A stretch of DNA of 53,281 bases from Bacteroidota bacterium (GCA_023432985.1 JAEZEQ010000035.1:1-53281), one strand, 5' to 3'. Counted from the stretch's first letter, positions 26,376-34,752 are shown. Numbers and translations: made by a program. Notes: generated from the sequence alone by a model not told the origin.

Positions 26376-27554
26376 TTCTTTTCCAACCTTTGTAAACGCC
26401 GCAAGAGCTTTATCTAAATGTTCTTTAGTATGCGCTGCCGAAAGCTGAACACGTATGCGGGCTTGTTCTTTGGGCACTACCGGGAAGAAGAAGCCAATTA
26501 CATAGATTCCTTCTTCTAATAATTTATCGGCCATTACTTGCGATAAGCGTGCATCGTAAAGCATAACGGGCACGATTGCTGAGGCTCCGTCTTTAATATC
26601 AAAACCGGCTTCGCGAATTCCATTTTTGAAATAATTGATATTTTCCTCTAAGCGATCTCTCAGTTCGGTCGTAGAAGAAAGTAAGTCGAACACTTCTATA
26701 GAAGCGCCAACGATGGCCGGAGCGAGAGAGTTACTAAATAAATAGGGACGAGAACGCTGACGCAGCATATCTATAATTTCTTGTTTGCCGGTGGTATATC
26801 CGCCCATAGCACCACCCAGGGCTTTACCTAAGGTGCCGGTGATAATATCCACTCTGTCTAATACGCCGCATAATTCGGGTACTCCACGTCCGGTTTTGCC
26901 GATGAAGCCGGCGCTATGACATTCGTCGGTCATTACTAAGGCGTCGTATTTATCGGCTAAGTCACAAATTTTATCCATTTGTGCAACATATCCATCCATA
27001 GAAAATACGCCATCCGTAACAATAAGTTTAAAGCGGTGACCTGCATCCTGAGCGGCTTTAAGTTGCGTTTCGAGGTCGGCCATATCGTTGTTTTTGTAGC
27101 GGTAACGGGCGGCTTTACACAAACGTACTCCGTCGATGATAGAGGCGTGGTTTAATTCGTCCGAAATAATACAGTCCAATTCGCCCAAAAGAGGTTCGAA
27201 TACGCCCCCGTTTGCATCGAAGGCGGCCGCATAAAGAATGGTATCTTCCGTTCCGTAGAAATCAGCAATTTTCTTTTCTAAAGTTTTATGAATGTCTTGC
27301 GTTCCACAGATAAAACGTACACTGCTCATCCCAAATCCATGCGTGTCGAGTGCGTTTTTAGCGGCTTGAATTACGCGTGGATGCGAGGACAACCCCAAAT
27401 AATTATTGGCGCAGAAGTTAAGTACGGTTTTCCCGTTTACTTCAATTTCGGCTCCTTGCGGAGAGGTGATAATGCGTTCTCTTTTATATAATCCGGCCTC
27501 TTCAATAGAAGTAAGTTCCTTTTGTAAATGCGCTTTGATTGAATTGTATGCCAT
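26358..27554 (-). CDS. kbl: Glycine C-acetyltransferase (2-amino-3-ketobutyrate CoA ligase)
   Basis: A 398-residue PLP enzyme of the alpha-oxoamine synthase family. It condenses glycine and acetyl-CoA to 2-amino-3-ketobutyrate or, in the catabolic direction, cleaves the product of threonine dehydrogenase. The PLP lysine is Lys244 in TGTLGKALGG, at the same number as I recall for E. coli Kbl. The cofactor region VMTDECHSAGFIG, and FCANNYLGLSSHP at the N-terminus, are clear. Length is exactly typical (398). No threonine dehydrogenase gene adjoins it in the window. A -7 element lies just upstream. Confidence 0.95.
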   Translation of the reverse strand: MAYNSIKAHLQKELTSIEEAGLYKRERIITSPQGAEIEVNGKTVLNFCANNYLGLSSHPRVIQAAKNALDTHGFGMSSVRFICGTQDIHKTLEKKIADFYGTEDTILYAAAFDANGGVFEPLLGELDCIISDELNHASIIDGVRLCKAARYRYKNNDMADLETQLKAAQDAGHRFKLIVTDGVFSMDGYVAQMDKICDLADKYDALVMTDECHSAGFIGKTGRGVPELCGVLDRVDIITGTLGKALGGAMGGYTTGKQEIIDMLRQRSRPYLFSNSLAPAIVGASIEVFDLLSSTTELRDRLEENINYFKNGIREAGFDIKDGASAIVPVMLYDARLSQVMADKLLEEGIYVIGFFFPVVPKEQARIRVQLSAAHTKEHLDKALAAFTKVGKELGVIK

Positions 27555-27572
27555 GCTTTCTTATTTTTTGAG

Positions 27573-27580
27573 CAAAGCTA
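27573..27580 (-). promoter_or_regulatory. Candidate -7 element (TAGCTTTG, minus strand)
   Basis: CAAAGCTA on the plus strand; it matches TAnnTTTG on the minus strand, 18 bases before the kbl start codon. Confidence 0.55.
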
Positions 27581-28096
27581 CGTTTTTTATGGAGATATTC
27601 ATAAGCCGACGAGCGCTTCTGTTCTATTAAACCTATGGAACTACCTATGCCGGCCCTTGCTAAATGCTGTTGTGTAAAATGATTTTTTCTTTTAATTACT
27701 TTTCCTTGATGAAAAGTTACAAAAATCACAACCCAATTCGGTAAAAATCATATAGACAAACACACCCCTAACCCCTTTCAAGAGGGGAATGCATACTGCA
27801 CATGGTTTTGTTTCCCTCTCTTTTATTCGAGTACCTAAATACTGCATAGAAAATGAGATAATTTTCCCATTTATGAAATAAAATATCCCATTCAGATTTT
27901 TAATTCTTGGAGTATTTTTTCGTACTAACTCCCCAACCCAAACTCTGTAAAAATCATTTATTCAAAGCAGTTCGAGACGGAGTGCAGACGAAACGAAGGA
28001 ACCTACTTATGTTACGTGACTGAGTTGAGTCAAGCTCCAACGAAGAAATGCGCAGCAGAATTGATTTTGCTCCAACGCAGAGCGGCGAAGCAAAAA
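27581..28096. repeat. Non-coding intergenic stretch with direct repeats and a G/C hairpin
   Basis: No credible gene lies between kbl and the EamA gene (542 bases in all). CAACCCAATTCGGTAAAAATCAT (27729-27751) recurs as a close variant at 27934-27957, and AAAAATCAT appears a third time at 28092-28100. CCCCT (27772-27776) pairs with AGGGG (27783-27787) inside a CCCCTAACCCC context often seen between Bacteroidota genes. GCTCCAACG occurs at 28034-28042 and 28069-28077. It looks like an accumulation of dispersed non-coding repeats. Confidence 0.5.
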
Positions 28097-29005
28097 TCAT
28101 TTTATCTTTTGACCGGGTTTTATAACCATATATACCCCCACAAATATCATCAAGCCCAGGATAATTATGGGTGCCGTTATCTGATCTTTCCCTAAATACA
28201 AAGCCAATAATGACGCCACTATGGGTTGAATATACACATATATGCTTACCTGAAAGGGTTGCAGCTTTTTTAATGCCAATATGCTTCCTAAATAGGCAAA
28301 ATAGGTGATGGCCAATACGGTGAATACTAATCCCCACCATATATGTTCCGGGAAATTTGTCCACTCGATCACCCGCAATTGATGGTATGAAAATGGGAAA
28401 ACAAGAAATAAGCCGATCAGAAAATTCCAAAATATGACCACCAAGGGATGGTATTTATGCATTAAATCTTTTACAATGGCCAAATAAACAGCATAGGAAA
28501 GGGCGTTGACGAACACCATCAGATTTCCCAATTGGGTTTGTGCGGATAAATCGGCCCCACCGCGCGAATACACAATAAGCATCATGGCCGCTATACCCCC
28601 TAAGATGAGTCCGACCCATTTTATAGGCGTTGCTTTCTGTTTTAGTATAAGCATGCTCATAAGCAGGGTGAGTAGGGGATTGGAGGTGAAAATTAGAGCC
28701 GCATTTATGGGTGTAGTAAAATTCAATCCTTCGTAGAAAAGTAATTGATTGGCGGCTACACCGGTTAAGGCACATAGGAAAAATCGCAATAAATCTTTTT
28801 TGTCGGGCAGGAATTTTATATTCGATTCTGTTCTAAATAGAATCGGTAAGGTGAGTGCAAAGAGTAGGGTAGTGGAGGCTACGCGGATAAAAATCATAGC
28901 CGATGGCCCTACATAAACGGGCATGATTTCTTTGGCAACGATGAAATTAATGCCATAGAAAAGGTTGACTAAAATTAAAATAATATGAGGAGCGAATTGA
29001 CGCAT
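28097..29005 (-). CDS. EamA/DMT family transporter
   Basis: A 302-residue inner-membrane protein with about ten hydrophobic helices arranged as two EamA repeats (about 8-143 and 156-295). The first begins LILVNLFYGINFIVAKEIMP and includes FYEGLNFTTPINAALIFTSNPLLTLLMS, a typical DMT segment. The second ends IKPGQKIK. DMT carriers export or import small metabolites such as amino acids or nucleosides, and the substrate is not predictable. It lies downstream of accB-accC on the same strand but beyond their terminator, so it is likely separately expressed. Confidence 0.9.
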   Translation of the reverse strand: MRQFAPHIILILVNLFYGINFIVAKEIMPVYVGPSAMIFIRVASTTLLFALTLPILFRTESNIKFLPDKKDLLRFFLCALTGVAANQLLFYEGLNFTTPINAALIFTSNPLLTLLMSMLILKQKATPIKWVGLILGGIAAMMLIVYSRGGADLSAQTQLGNLMVFVNALSYAVYLAIVKDLMHKYHPLVVIFWNFLIGLFLVFPFSYHQLRVIEWTNFPEHIWWGLVFTVLAITYFAYLGSILALKKLQPFQVSIYVYIQPIVASLLALYLGKDQITAPIIILGLMIFVGVYMVIKPGQKIK

Positions 29006-29012
29006 AAATATG

Positions 29013-29042
29013 CAAAAAAAGAGCTGCCTTTCAGCAGCTCTT
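29013..29042 (-). terminator. Rho-independent terminator of the accB-accC operon
   Basis: Read on the minus strand: AAGAGCTGC, loop TGAAAG, GCAGCTCTT, then a T run. It lies five bases after the accC stop codon. Confidence 0.9.
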
Positions 29043-29046
29043 CAGA

Positions 29047-30387
29047 TTATTTCAATTTAAAATCTTCAAGGAATTTAGTTGTATAATTCCCTTTTATAAA
29101 ATCTTTATTTTTCATCAATTGTTGATGGAAAGGAATGGTTGTTTTTATTCCTTCTATTACAAATTCGTCGAGTGCTCTGCTCATTTTATCTATGGCTTCT
29201 TGTCTGGTTTGAGCCACGGTAATGAGTTTGGCAATCATACTGTCGTAATAAGGCGGAATTATATAACCGGAATATACGTGTGTATCAACCCGAATCCCAT
29301 GTCCGCCCGGTGAGTGGAAGCTGGTGATTTTTCCGGGAGATGGTCTGAAATCGTGATAGGGATCTTCGGCATTGATACGGCATTCGATGGCATGCATTTC
29401 GGGGAAATAATTTTTTCCCGAAATTTTATCGCCCATGGCAATTTTTATTTGCTCTTTTATCAGATCGAAATTGGTTACTTCTTCGGTAATGGGATGTTCT
29501 ACCTGTATACGCGTATTCATCTCCATAAAGTAGAAATTACGGTGCTTGTCGACCAAAAATTCAATGGTACCCACGCCTTCATATTTTATCGATTTACAGG
29601 CCTTTACAGCGGCATTTCCCATGGCTTCGCGCAATTCCTCTGTCATAAATGGAGAAGGCGTTTCCTCTACCAATTTTTGGTGTCTTCTTTGTACGGAACA
29701 ATCGCGTTCGCTGAGGTGGCAGGCATTTCCGAATTGATCACCGGCAACCTGAATTTCTATATGGCGTGGTTCTTCAATAAATTTTTCCATATACATACCA
29801 TCGTTTCCGAAGGCAGCAGCGGCTTCATTACGGGCCGTATCCCAGTTTTTTTCCAATTGTTCCGGATCCCAAATTACGCGCATTCCTTTTCCACCTCCAC
29901 CGGCTGTGGCTTTAATGATAACCGGATATCCGATTTCTTTGGCTACTTTTTGAGCCTCTTTTAAATCGGCCAATAAACCTTCCGAACCCGGAATGGTTGG
30001 TACACCCGCCTTTTTCATGGTCGCTTTGGCCGAAGCTTTATCGCCCATAGCATCGATCATTTCGGGACTGGGACCTATGAATTTTATGCCATGTTGTGCA
30101 CAAGTCTTCGAAAATACACTGTTCTCGCTCAAAAAACCATAGCCCGGATGTATGGCATCGGCATTGGTCAACTCGGCAACAGCTATAATATTGGATATTT
30201 TTAAATAGGAATCTTTTCCGGCAGGTGGACCTATACAAACCGCTTCGTCAGCAAAGCGAACATGCAAACTGTCTTTATCGGCAGTGGAATATACAGCCAC
30301 CGTTTTTATGCCCATTTCCTTACAGGTTCTGATTACGCGTAAAGCAATTTCTCCCCTGTTGGCAATAAGTACTTTTTTAAACTTCAT
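29047..30387 (-). CDS. accC: Acetyl-CoA carboxylase, biotin carboxylase subunit
   Basis: A 446-residue cytoplasmic enzyme that carboxylates the biotin of AccB with bicarbonate and ATP. Landmarks: KKVLIANRGEIALRVIRTCKEMG at the N-terminus, the glycine-rich ATP loop KATAGGGGKGMRV, the MEKFIEEPRHIEIQV strand, the ERDCSVQRRHQK loop, and the active-site region FYFMEMNTRIQVEHPITE. Length matches AccC (about 450). It follows accB by 60 bases and precedes a clear terminator. As a stand-alone subunit it could also serve the acyl-CoA carboxylase beta at 49.6 kb; that is only a possibility. Confidence 0.97.
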   Translation of the reverse strand: MKFKKVLIANRGEIALRVIRTCKEMGIKTVAVYSTADKDSLHVRFADEAVCIGPPAGKDSYLKISNIIAVAELTNADAIHPGYGFLSENSVFSKTCAQHGIKFIGPSPEMIDAMGDKASAKATMKKAGVPTIPGSEGLLADLKEAQKVAKEIGYPVIIKATAGGGGKGMRVIWDPEQLEKNWDTARNEAAAAFGNDGMYMEKFIEEPRHIEIQVAGDQFGNACHLSERDCSVQRRHQKLVEETPSPFMTEELREAMGNAAVKACKSIKYEGVGTIEFLVDKHRNFYFMEMNTRIQVEHPITEEVTNFDLIKEQIKIAMGDKISGKNYFPEMHAIECRINAEDPYHDFRPSPGKITSFHSPGGHGIRVDTHVYSGYIIPPYYDSMIAKLITVAQTRQEAIDKMSRALDEFVIEGIKTTIPFHQQLMKNKDFIKGNYTTKFLEDFKLK

Positions 30388-30447
30388 AAAATGTTCATTG
30401 TGGAAATGAAATAATTTCCGGGTTTATACATAAAGAAGAAATGCTGC

Positions 30448-30948
30448 TTATGCAGGTTCTACCAAAAATAAAGGTTGATCGTACTCAATCGGAGTCGCAT
30501 CTTCTACCAATACTTTTACAATCTTACCCGAAAATTCTGCTTCTATTTCATTGAAAAGCTTCATGGCCTCAATCATACATACCACATCTCCCTGCTTTAT
30601 GCTGTCACCTACGTTTACGTATACATCTTTATCCGGAGATGGTCTGCGGTAAAATGTACCCACCATGGGCGATTTGATCTCGATTAGATTGGATGAAGTT
30701 GCCGCTTCTGCCGCCTTGGGGGCAGGATTATTGGCCGGACTTACAGGAGCTGCCTCAACCGTGGCCGGTGCAGGCAAAACGGGACTTGCATAAACAGGTG
30801 CCGGCTGCGAAATGGCAATGGTTTCAACACGTTGATTCCCGGTTTTGATAACTATTTTAGTCCCGTTCATCTCCAGTTCTACTTCATTTACACCACTCTT
30901 AGCTACAAATTTTATTAGGTCTTGTATTTCTTTCAGTTCCATTTTCAT
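30448..30948 (-). CDS. accB: Acetyl-CoA carboxylase, biotin carboxyl carrier protein
   Basis: A 166-residue carrier with three parts: an N-terminal helix-strand dimerisation region (MELKEIQDLIKFVAKSGVNEVELEMNG), an Ala/Pro-rich linker at about 50-85, and a C-terminal biotinyl domain ending VEPA. The biotinylated lysine lies in the EAMKLFNEIEAE motif. It works with AccC, encoded immediately downstream, and with the AccA/AccD transferase encoded elsewhere. The gene is divergent from fabD across a 174-base region with inverted repeats, suggesting shared control of fatty-acid synthesis. Confidence 0.96.
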   Translation of the reverse strand: MKMELKEIQDLIKFVAKSGVNEVELEMNGTKIVIKTGNQRVETIAISQPAPVYASPVLPAPATVEAAPVSPANNPAPKAAEAATSSNLIEIKSPMVGTFYRRPSPDKDVYVNVGDSIKQGDVVCMIEAMKLFNEIEAEFSGKIVKVLVEDATPIEYDQPLFLVEPA

Positions 30949-30970
30949 TTATTTTTAGGGTATAAAAGTA

Positions 30971-31030
30971 GGTATTTTTTCAAAAATGCCTCATTTTTCA
31001 TCAATTTTCGCCAAAATTTCTCATTTTTCA
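30971..31030. promoter_or_regulatory. Candidate operator cluster between accB and fabD
   Basis: GGTATTTTTTCAAAAATGCC (30971-30990) is an imperfect 20-base palindrome 22 bases before the accB start. TCATTTTTCA occurs at 30991-31000 and again at 31021-31030, exactly 30 bases apart, and the first copy forms a second inverted repeat with the right half of the palindrome. The layout suggests a regulator of both divergent units. No known Bacteroidota operator is recognised. Confidence 0.4.
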
Positions 31031-31096
31031 GCTGCTTTTGATTATATTTATTTACCCCTTTTCACTCCTGTTTTGGATTTCCCGTTTCAATGATGA

Positions 31097-31104
31097 TATA
31101 TTTG
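31097..31104 (+). promoter_or_regulatory. Candidate -7 element of fabD (TATATTTG)
   Basis: Exact TAnnTTTG match 18 bases before the fabD ATG. A TTG at 31073-31075 is a possible -33 partner. Confidence 0.6.
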
Positions 31105-31122
31105 TAGTAAATTAATAAGGAT

Positions 31123-32001
31123 ATGACAGCTTATATTTTCCCCGGACAAGGGGCCCAATTTGCCGGAATGGGTAAAGACCTTTTCGAATCGAATGATAAA
31201 GCAAAGGATTTGTTTCTTAAAGCCAATGATATTTTAGGCTTTTCGATTACTGATATTATGTTTCATGGTACGGATGAGGAATTGAAACAAACAAAGGTTA
31301 CGCAGCCCTCTGTGTTTATTCATAGCGTGGTGAAATATCTGTCTGCCGAATCGAAAGCTGCTCCTTCTATGGTGGCAGGTCACTCTTTGGGCGAGTTCTC
31401 GGCCCTGGTTGCCAACGGATGCCTAAGCTTCGAAGATGCCTTGGCCCTGGTTTTTAAAAGAGCCCTGGCTATGCAAAAAGCATGCGAAATTACTCCCTCT
31501 ACTATGGCCGCCGTTCTGGGTATGGACGATGTGAAAGTGGAAGAAATCTGTGCCCAAATTTCAGACGAAATTGTGGTGGCCGCTAATTACAACTGTCCGG
31601 GCCAATTGGTGATTTCCGGATCGGTGAAAGGGGTCGAAAAAGCGATCGAAATGCTGAAAGCCGCCGGTGCTAAACGCGCCCTGATGCTGCCCGTAGGCGG
31701 TGCCTTTCATTCACCCCTCATGGAACCGGCTCGTATCGAACTCGAAACGGCTATTAACCAAACTTCTTTCGCAAATCCACTCTGCCCCATATTCCAAAAT
31801 GTGACCGCTAAATCGGAAATTGATCCCGAAAAAATCAGAAAAAATTTGATCGATCAACTGACCGCCCCGGTTAAATGGACACAGTCCGTACAAAATATGA
31901 TCGCCGCCGGAGCCGATACTTTCGTGGAATGTGGCCCCGGAAATGTCTTGCAAGGATTGGTGAAAAAAATCAATAATACGGTGCAAACCGCATCTATCTA
32001 A
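31123..32001 (+). CDS. fabD: Malonyl-CoA:ACP transacylase
   Basis: A 292-residue cytoplasmic enzyme moving malonyl from CoA to acyl carrier protein for fatty-acid elongation. Landmarks: YIFPGQGAQFAGMG at the start, the nucleophile Ser88 in AGHSLGEFSA, catalytic His196 in GGAFHSPLM, and the final NVTA... and ECGPGNVLQGL segments. Length fits (about 290-310). It diverges from accB, which supplies malonyl-CoA with the other Acc subunits, so the shared upstream region makes biological sense. It is followed seven bases later by an envelope protein gene, probably in the same transcript. Confidence 0.96.
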   Translation: MTAYIFPGQGAQFAGMGKDLFESNDKAKDLFLKANDILGFSITDIMFHGTDEELKQTKVTQPSVFIHSVVKYLSAESKAAPSMVAGHSLGEFSALVANGCLSFEDALALVFKRALAMQKACEITPSTMAAVLGMDDVKVEEICAQISDEIVVAANYNCPGQLVISGSVKGVEKAIEMLKAAGAKRALMLPVGGAFHSPLMEPARIELETAINQTSFANPLCPIFQNVTAKSEIDPEKIRKNLIDQLTAPVKWTQSVQNMIAAGADTFVECGPGNVLQGLVKKINNTVQTASI

Positions 32002-32008
32002 TCGGATT

Positions 32009-32695
32009 ATGAAAGCGATTGCGTGGATTTTACTTTGCTTGTTTTCACTCTCTTCTTTGCATACTCATGCACAAAAGGATAAGGAAAGAAAAGTACGAAA
32101 GCATAACCTGCGCGATACCGCCTCTACTAAATACGATTTTATTTGGGATAAGGAATTGAGAAAAAATGCCCTGCGCTTTAATCCCCTCTCGGCTTTTTTA
32201 TTGGTCGGAAATATAGATTATGAACGCAGAATTGCACCCTGGGCCTCTTTTAATATCAACGCTTTTGCCGGAGCAAATACGGTTTATAATGATACGGAAG
32301 GACGCGTTTATCCCACTAATTTTTTTCATGCCGGAGGCGGCTTCGATCTGCGATTTTATCCCTTTAAAAAGTCGTTGAGAGGTTTTTATTTCGGACCTTA
32401 TACGGCTTACCGATTTTTTAAACTGACCTCCCTGCACGAAGAAAGTTTTATCGATGGTAAAGCCATTACCAGTGTCCATAAAGGCGAAGTGCAAATGCTG
32501 TCGGCCGGCGCTATAACGGGTTACCAGTTTATCCTCGGAAATTGGTTCGCCCTCAACCTCTTCGCCGGCGCCGGATATAATTATGTGCACAAACAATTGT
32601 TCGGAAGCCCGCAAGAGTATTTCGCTACCAAAGGTATGGGCATAGTCCCCTACCAAATTAAAGTCGGCATTAGTATTGGTGTCGCATTGAAATAA
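32009..32695 (+). CDS. Putative outer-membrane beta-barrel protein
   Basis: A 228-residue exported protein with a signal peptide (MKAIAWILLCLFSLSSLHTHAQ). After a charged stretch (about 22-45) come alternating-hydrophobicity strands rich in aromatics and glycine (FNPLSAFLLVGNIDYERRI, WASFNINAFAGAN, RGFYFGPYTAYRFF, WFALNLFAGAGYNY), ending with a barrel-type strand and terminal Lys. It resembles small DUF3575-like barrels. Function unknown. It is seven bases after fabD, and the reason for that linkage is not evident. Confidence 0.6.
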   Translation: MKAIAWILLCLFSLSSLHTHAQKDKERKVRKHNLRDTASTKYDFIWDKELRKNALRFNPLSAFLLVGNIDYERRIAPWASFNINAFAGANTVYNDTEGRVYPTNFFHAGGGFDLRFYPFKKSLRGFYFGPYTAYRFFKLTSLHEESFIDGKAITSVHKGEVQMLSAGAITGYQFILGNWFALNLFAGAGYNYVHKQLFGSPQEYFATKGMGIVPYQIKVGISIGVALK

Positions 32696-32782
32696 ATGGG
32701 AATTTTTTCCTGTTTCTTATTTTTTTCCATCCTTGTTTTTTTTTCCGGGCGTGGGCTAAGGCCTGTTTTCTCTTTTAGCCTC

Positions 32783-32842
32783 CGGGACCGGCTTTCCGCT
32801 TATACTCCTCGCTGCGCTGCGGGGTATCGCTGCAATCCGGCA
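32783..32842 (-). repeat. Second copy of the GATTGCAGC intergenic element
   Basis: On the minus strand: GATTGCAGC (32830-32838), a G/C-rich centre, then TATAAGCGG and GGTCCCGG (to 32783). The order matches the element at 6154-6196: GATTGCAGC, hairpin-like centre, TAAAGCGG, GACCCGG. It is a dispersed repeat with conserved arms and a variable centre. Confidence 0.45.
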
Positions 32843-32929
32843 CGCAATTTTAACGGCTATTTTCAATTTGAGCTTTTTAAAGACAGCCCAATTTAATCAC
32901 CCCCCTGCCTGCTATCACCACAGCAAAAA

Positions 32930-32961
32930 AAAAGGAAGCCTTTCGACTTCCTGTTTTTTTT
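32930..32961 (-). terminator. Rho-independent terminator of the peroxiredoxin gene
   Basis: On the minus strand AGGAAGTC, loop GAAA, GGCTTCCT, then a long T run. The hairpin starts 17 bases beyond the stop codon. Confidence 0.85.
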
Positions 32962-32968
32962 CTCTATC

Positions 32969-33604
32969 CTAAATTTGAGGCTGCTTGGTATATCGCAAAT
33001 AAGGCTTAACTTCTTTATGCTCGGCATTGAATATGCCTGCTATGTCTTCGCTCTTTACTGAGTTTGCAACGATTACATCATTGCCTTGTGCCCAGTTTGC
33101 CGGCGTGGCAACAGGATATGTATAACTCAATTGTAAACTGTCGATTACGCGAATGATCTCATCGAAATTACGACCCGTACTCGCAGGATAGGTAATCATT
33201 AATTTCACCTTCTTGTCCGGATCTATTATAAATACACTGCGCACGGTTAATGTAGCATTTGCATTGGGATGTATCATGTCATATAGCTCCGATACTTTAC
33301 GATCCGGATCCGCAATAATTGGGAAATCTACCACACATCCTTGGGTCTCGTTTATATCCGAAATCCACGATTTGTGCGAATCTACTCCGTCTACACTTAC
33401 GGCTAAAACTTTTACATTGCGCTTTGCAAACTCTTCTTTTAGCTTTGCTGTTGCACCTAATTCGGTCGTACAAACCGGAGTGAAATCCGCAGGATGCGAA
33501 AATAATACACCCCAAGAATTACCTAAAAATTCATGAAAGTTAATGGGTCCTAAACTTGTTTCAGCACTAAAATTTGGTGCCTCATCTCCTAATCTAATTG
33601 TCAT
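32969..33604 (-). CDS. 1-Cys peroxiredoxin (Prx6 type)
   Basis: A 211-residue thioredoxin-fold peroxidase reducing hydrogen peroxide and organic hydroperoxides. Peroxidatic Cys45 sits in HPADFTPVCTTE, the conserved Prx active-site motif. DPDRKVSELYDMIHPN and TVRSVFIIDPDKKVKLMITYPASTGRN are typical of the Prx6 group, and the long C-terminal arm with PANWAQGNDVI also fits Prx6 rather than AhpC. An AAGGA tract six bases before the ATG is a decent Shine-Dalgarno-like site. A TACTTTCG element upstream (33650-33657) and its own terminator suggest a separate unit from the nucleotide-sugar operon. Confidence 0.93.
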   Translation of the reverse strand: MTIRLGDEAPNFSAETSLGPINFHEFLGNSWGVLFSHPADFTPVCTTELGATAKLKEEFAKRNVKVLAVSVDGVDSHKSWISDINETQGCVVDFPIIADPDRKVSELYDMIHPNANATLTVRSVFIIDPDKKVKLMITYPASTGRNFDEIIRVIDSLQLSYTYPVATPANWAQGNDVIVANSVKSEDIAGIFNAEHKEVKPYLRYTKQPQI

Positions 33605-33649
33605 TTTATCCTTGTTTTAATTAATACTCTATTCAGTAGGCGGACTTGT

Positions 33650-33657
33650 CGAAAGTA
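33650..33657 (-). promoter_or_regulatory. Candidate -7 element (TACTTTCG, minus strand)
   Basis: One base off TAnnTTTG and identical to the element before the nucleotide-sugar operon at 38816-38823. It would drive the peroxiredoxin gene with a leader of about 40 bases. Confidence 0.4.
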
Positions 33658-33690
33658 TGAATTATTCAAATACAAGAATGAAACAGAATG

Positions 33691-34743
33691 TTAAATTTTA
33701 TAATGCTTTTGAATGTATTGGCGGTATTCGCCTGTTATTATGTGCGCTATCCAATCCCCATTTTTCAAATACCAATCCACCGTTTTTTCTAATCCTTCTT
33801 CTAAGCTATAAACAGGAGTCCAGCCTAATTCATTCTGAATCTTACTCGAATCGATGGCGTAACGATGATCGTGGCCGGGACGGTCTTGCACAAATTGTAT
33901 GAGCTTTCTGCTCGATTCTGTTCTGCCTAATTTCTTATCGCATATATCGCATAAGCTTTGGATGAGTTCTAAATTACTCATCTCGTTATTCCCGCCTATA
34001 ACATAGGTTTCGCCCACTTTCCCTTTATGAAAAACAGTATGAATGGCCCTCGCATGATCGGTCACAAATAGCCAATCTCTTATATTATCGCCCTTGCCAT
34101 AAATGGGAATGACTTCTTTATTTATTATGCGAAGTATGGCTAAAGGAATAAGTTTTTCGGGGAAATGATTGGGCCCGTAATTATTGCTGCAATTGGTTAT
34201 TACCATAGGTAATCCATAGGTATTTCCATAGGATCTGACCAAATGATCGGAGGCAGCCTTACTTGCCGAATAGGGACTCTTAGGATCATAGGCCGTTGCT
34301 TCTGTAAAGAATCCCTCTGTGCCAAGTGAACCAAAGACTTCGTCCGTACTCACATGATGAAATAAAACATCCTGTCTGCCCACCCAGGCCTTACGTGCGG
34401 CTTCGAGCAGACGGAATGTGCCCATAATATTTGTTTGAATAAATGCTTCAGGGCCATCAATACTTCTGTCGACATGACTCTCCGCTGCAAGGTGAATGAC
34501 ACCATCAATTTCTTGCTCTTGAAAGATTTTATCCAACAGTTCTTGGTCGCAAATATCACCCTGAATAAAGCTATAATTCGCAGCTTCTTCCAGGTCTTTT
34601 AAATTCTCAAGATTCCCTGCATAAGTAAGTTTATCCAGGTTGAAAATATGATAATCGGGATTCGTATTCACGAATAATCGTACCAGATGCGAACCTATAA
34701 ATCCGGCTCCGCCCGTTATCAATATTTTCCGATTCTTATCCAT
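33691..34743 (-). CDS. rfbB: dTDP-glucose 4,6-dehydratase
   Basis: A 350-residue short-chain dehydrogenase-type enzyme making dTDP-4-keto-6-deoxyglucose. Features: NAD-binding GGAGFIG (11-17), Thr133-Asp134-Glu135 in VSTDEVFG, Tyr158 and Lys162 in YSASK, and the long family-specific segments ESHVDRSIDGP, NCSNNYGPNHFPEKLIPL and DRPGHDHRYAID. Length fits RfbB/RmlB. It is the last gene of a minus-strand operon, nine bases after the nucleotide-sugar dehydrogenase. No rfbA, rfbC or rfbD is present in the window, so the further fate of the product is unknown. Confidence 0.95.
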   Translation of the reverse strand: MDKNRKILITGGAGFIGSHLVRLFVNTNPDYHIFNLDKLTYAGNLENLKDLEEAANYSFIQGDICDQELLDKIFQEQEIDGVIHLAAESHVDRSIDGPEAFIQTNIMGTFRLLEAARKAWVGRQDVLFHHVSTDEVFGSLGTEGFFTEATAYDPKSPYSASKAASDHLVRSYGNTYGLPMVITNCSNNYGPNHFPEKLIPLAILRIINKEVIPIYGKGDNIRDWLFVTDHARAIHTVFHKGKVGETYVIGGNNEMSNLELIQSLCDICDKKLGRTESSRKLIQFVQDRPGHDHRYAIDSSKIQNELGWTPVYSLEEGLEKTVDWYLKNGDWIAHIITGEYRQYIQKHYKI

Positions 34744-34752
34744 TTTTATCTT

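Larger units (their letters stand above)
32696..32968. other. Intergenic region between the barrel gene and the peroxiredoxin gene
   Basis: No gene seen in these 273 bases. They contain the repeat element at 32783-32842 and the terminator at 32930-32961; the remainder is T-rich. Confidence 0.6.

Noticed and set aside
27954..28430. 158-codon minus-strand frame overlapping the kbl-eamA gap
   Set aside because: It overlaps most of the EamA C-terminal half in another frame and shows no domain.
29314..29964. 216-codon open frame on the plus strand
   Set aside because: Antisense to accC, whose identity is certain; aromatic-rich shadow without a recognisable domain.
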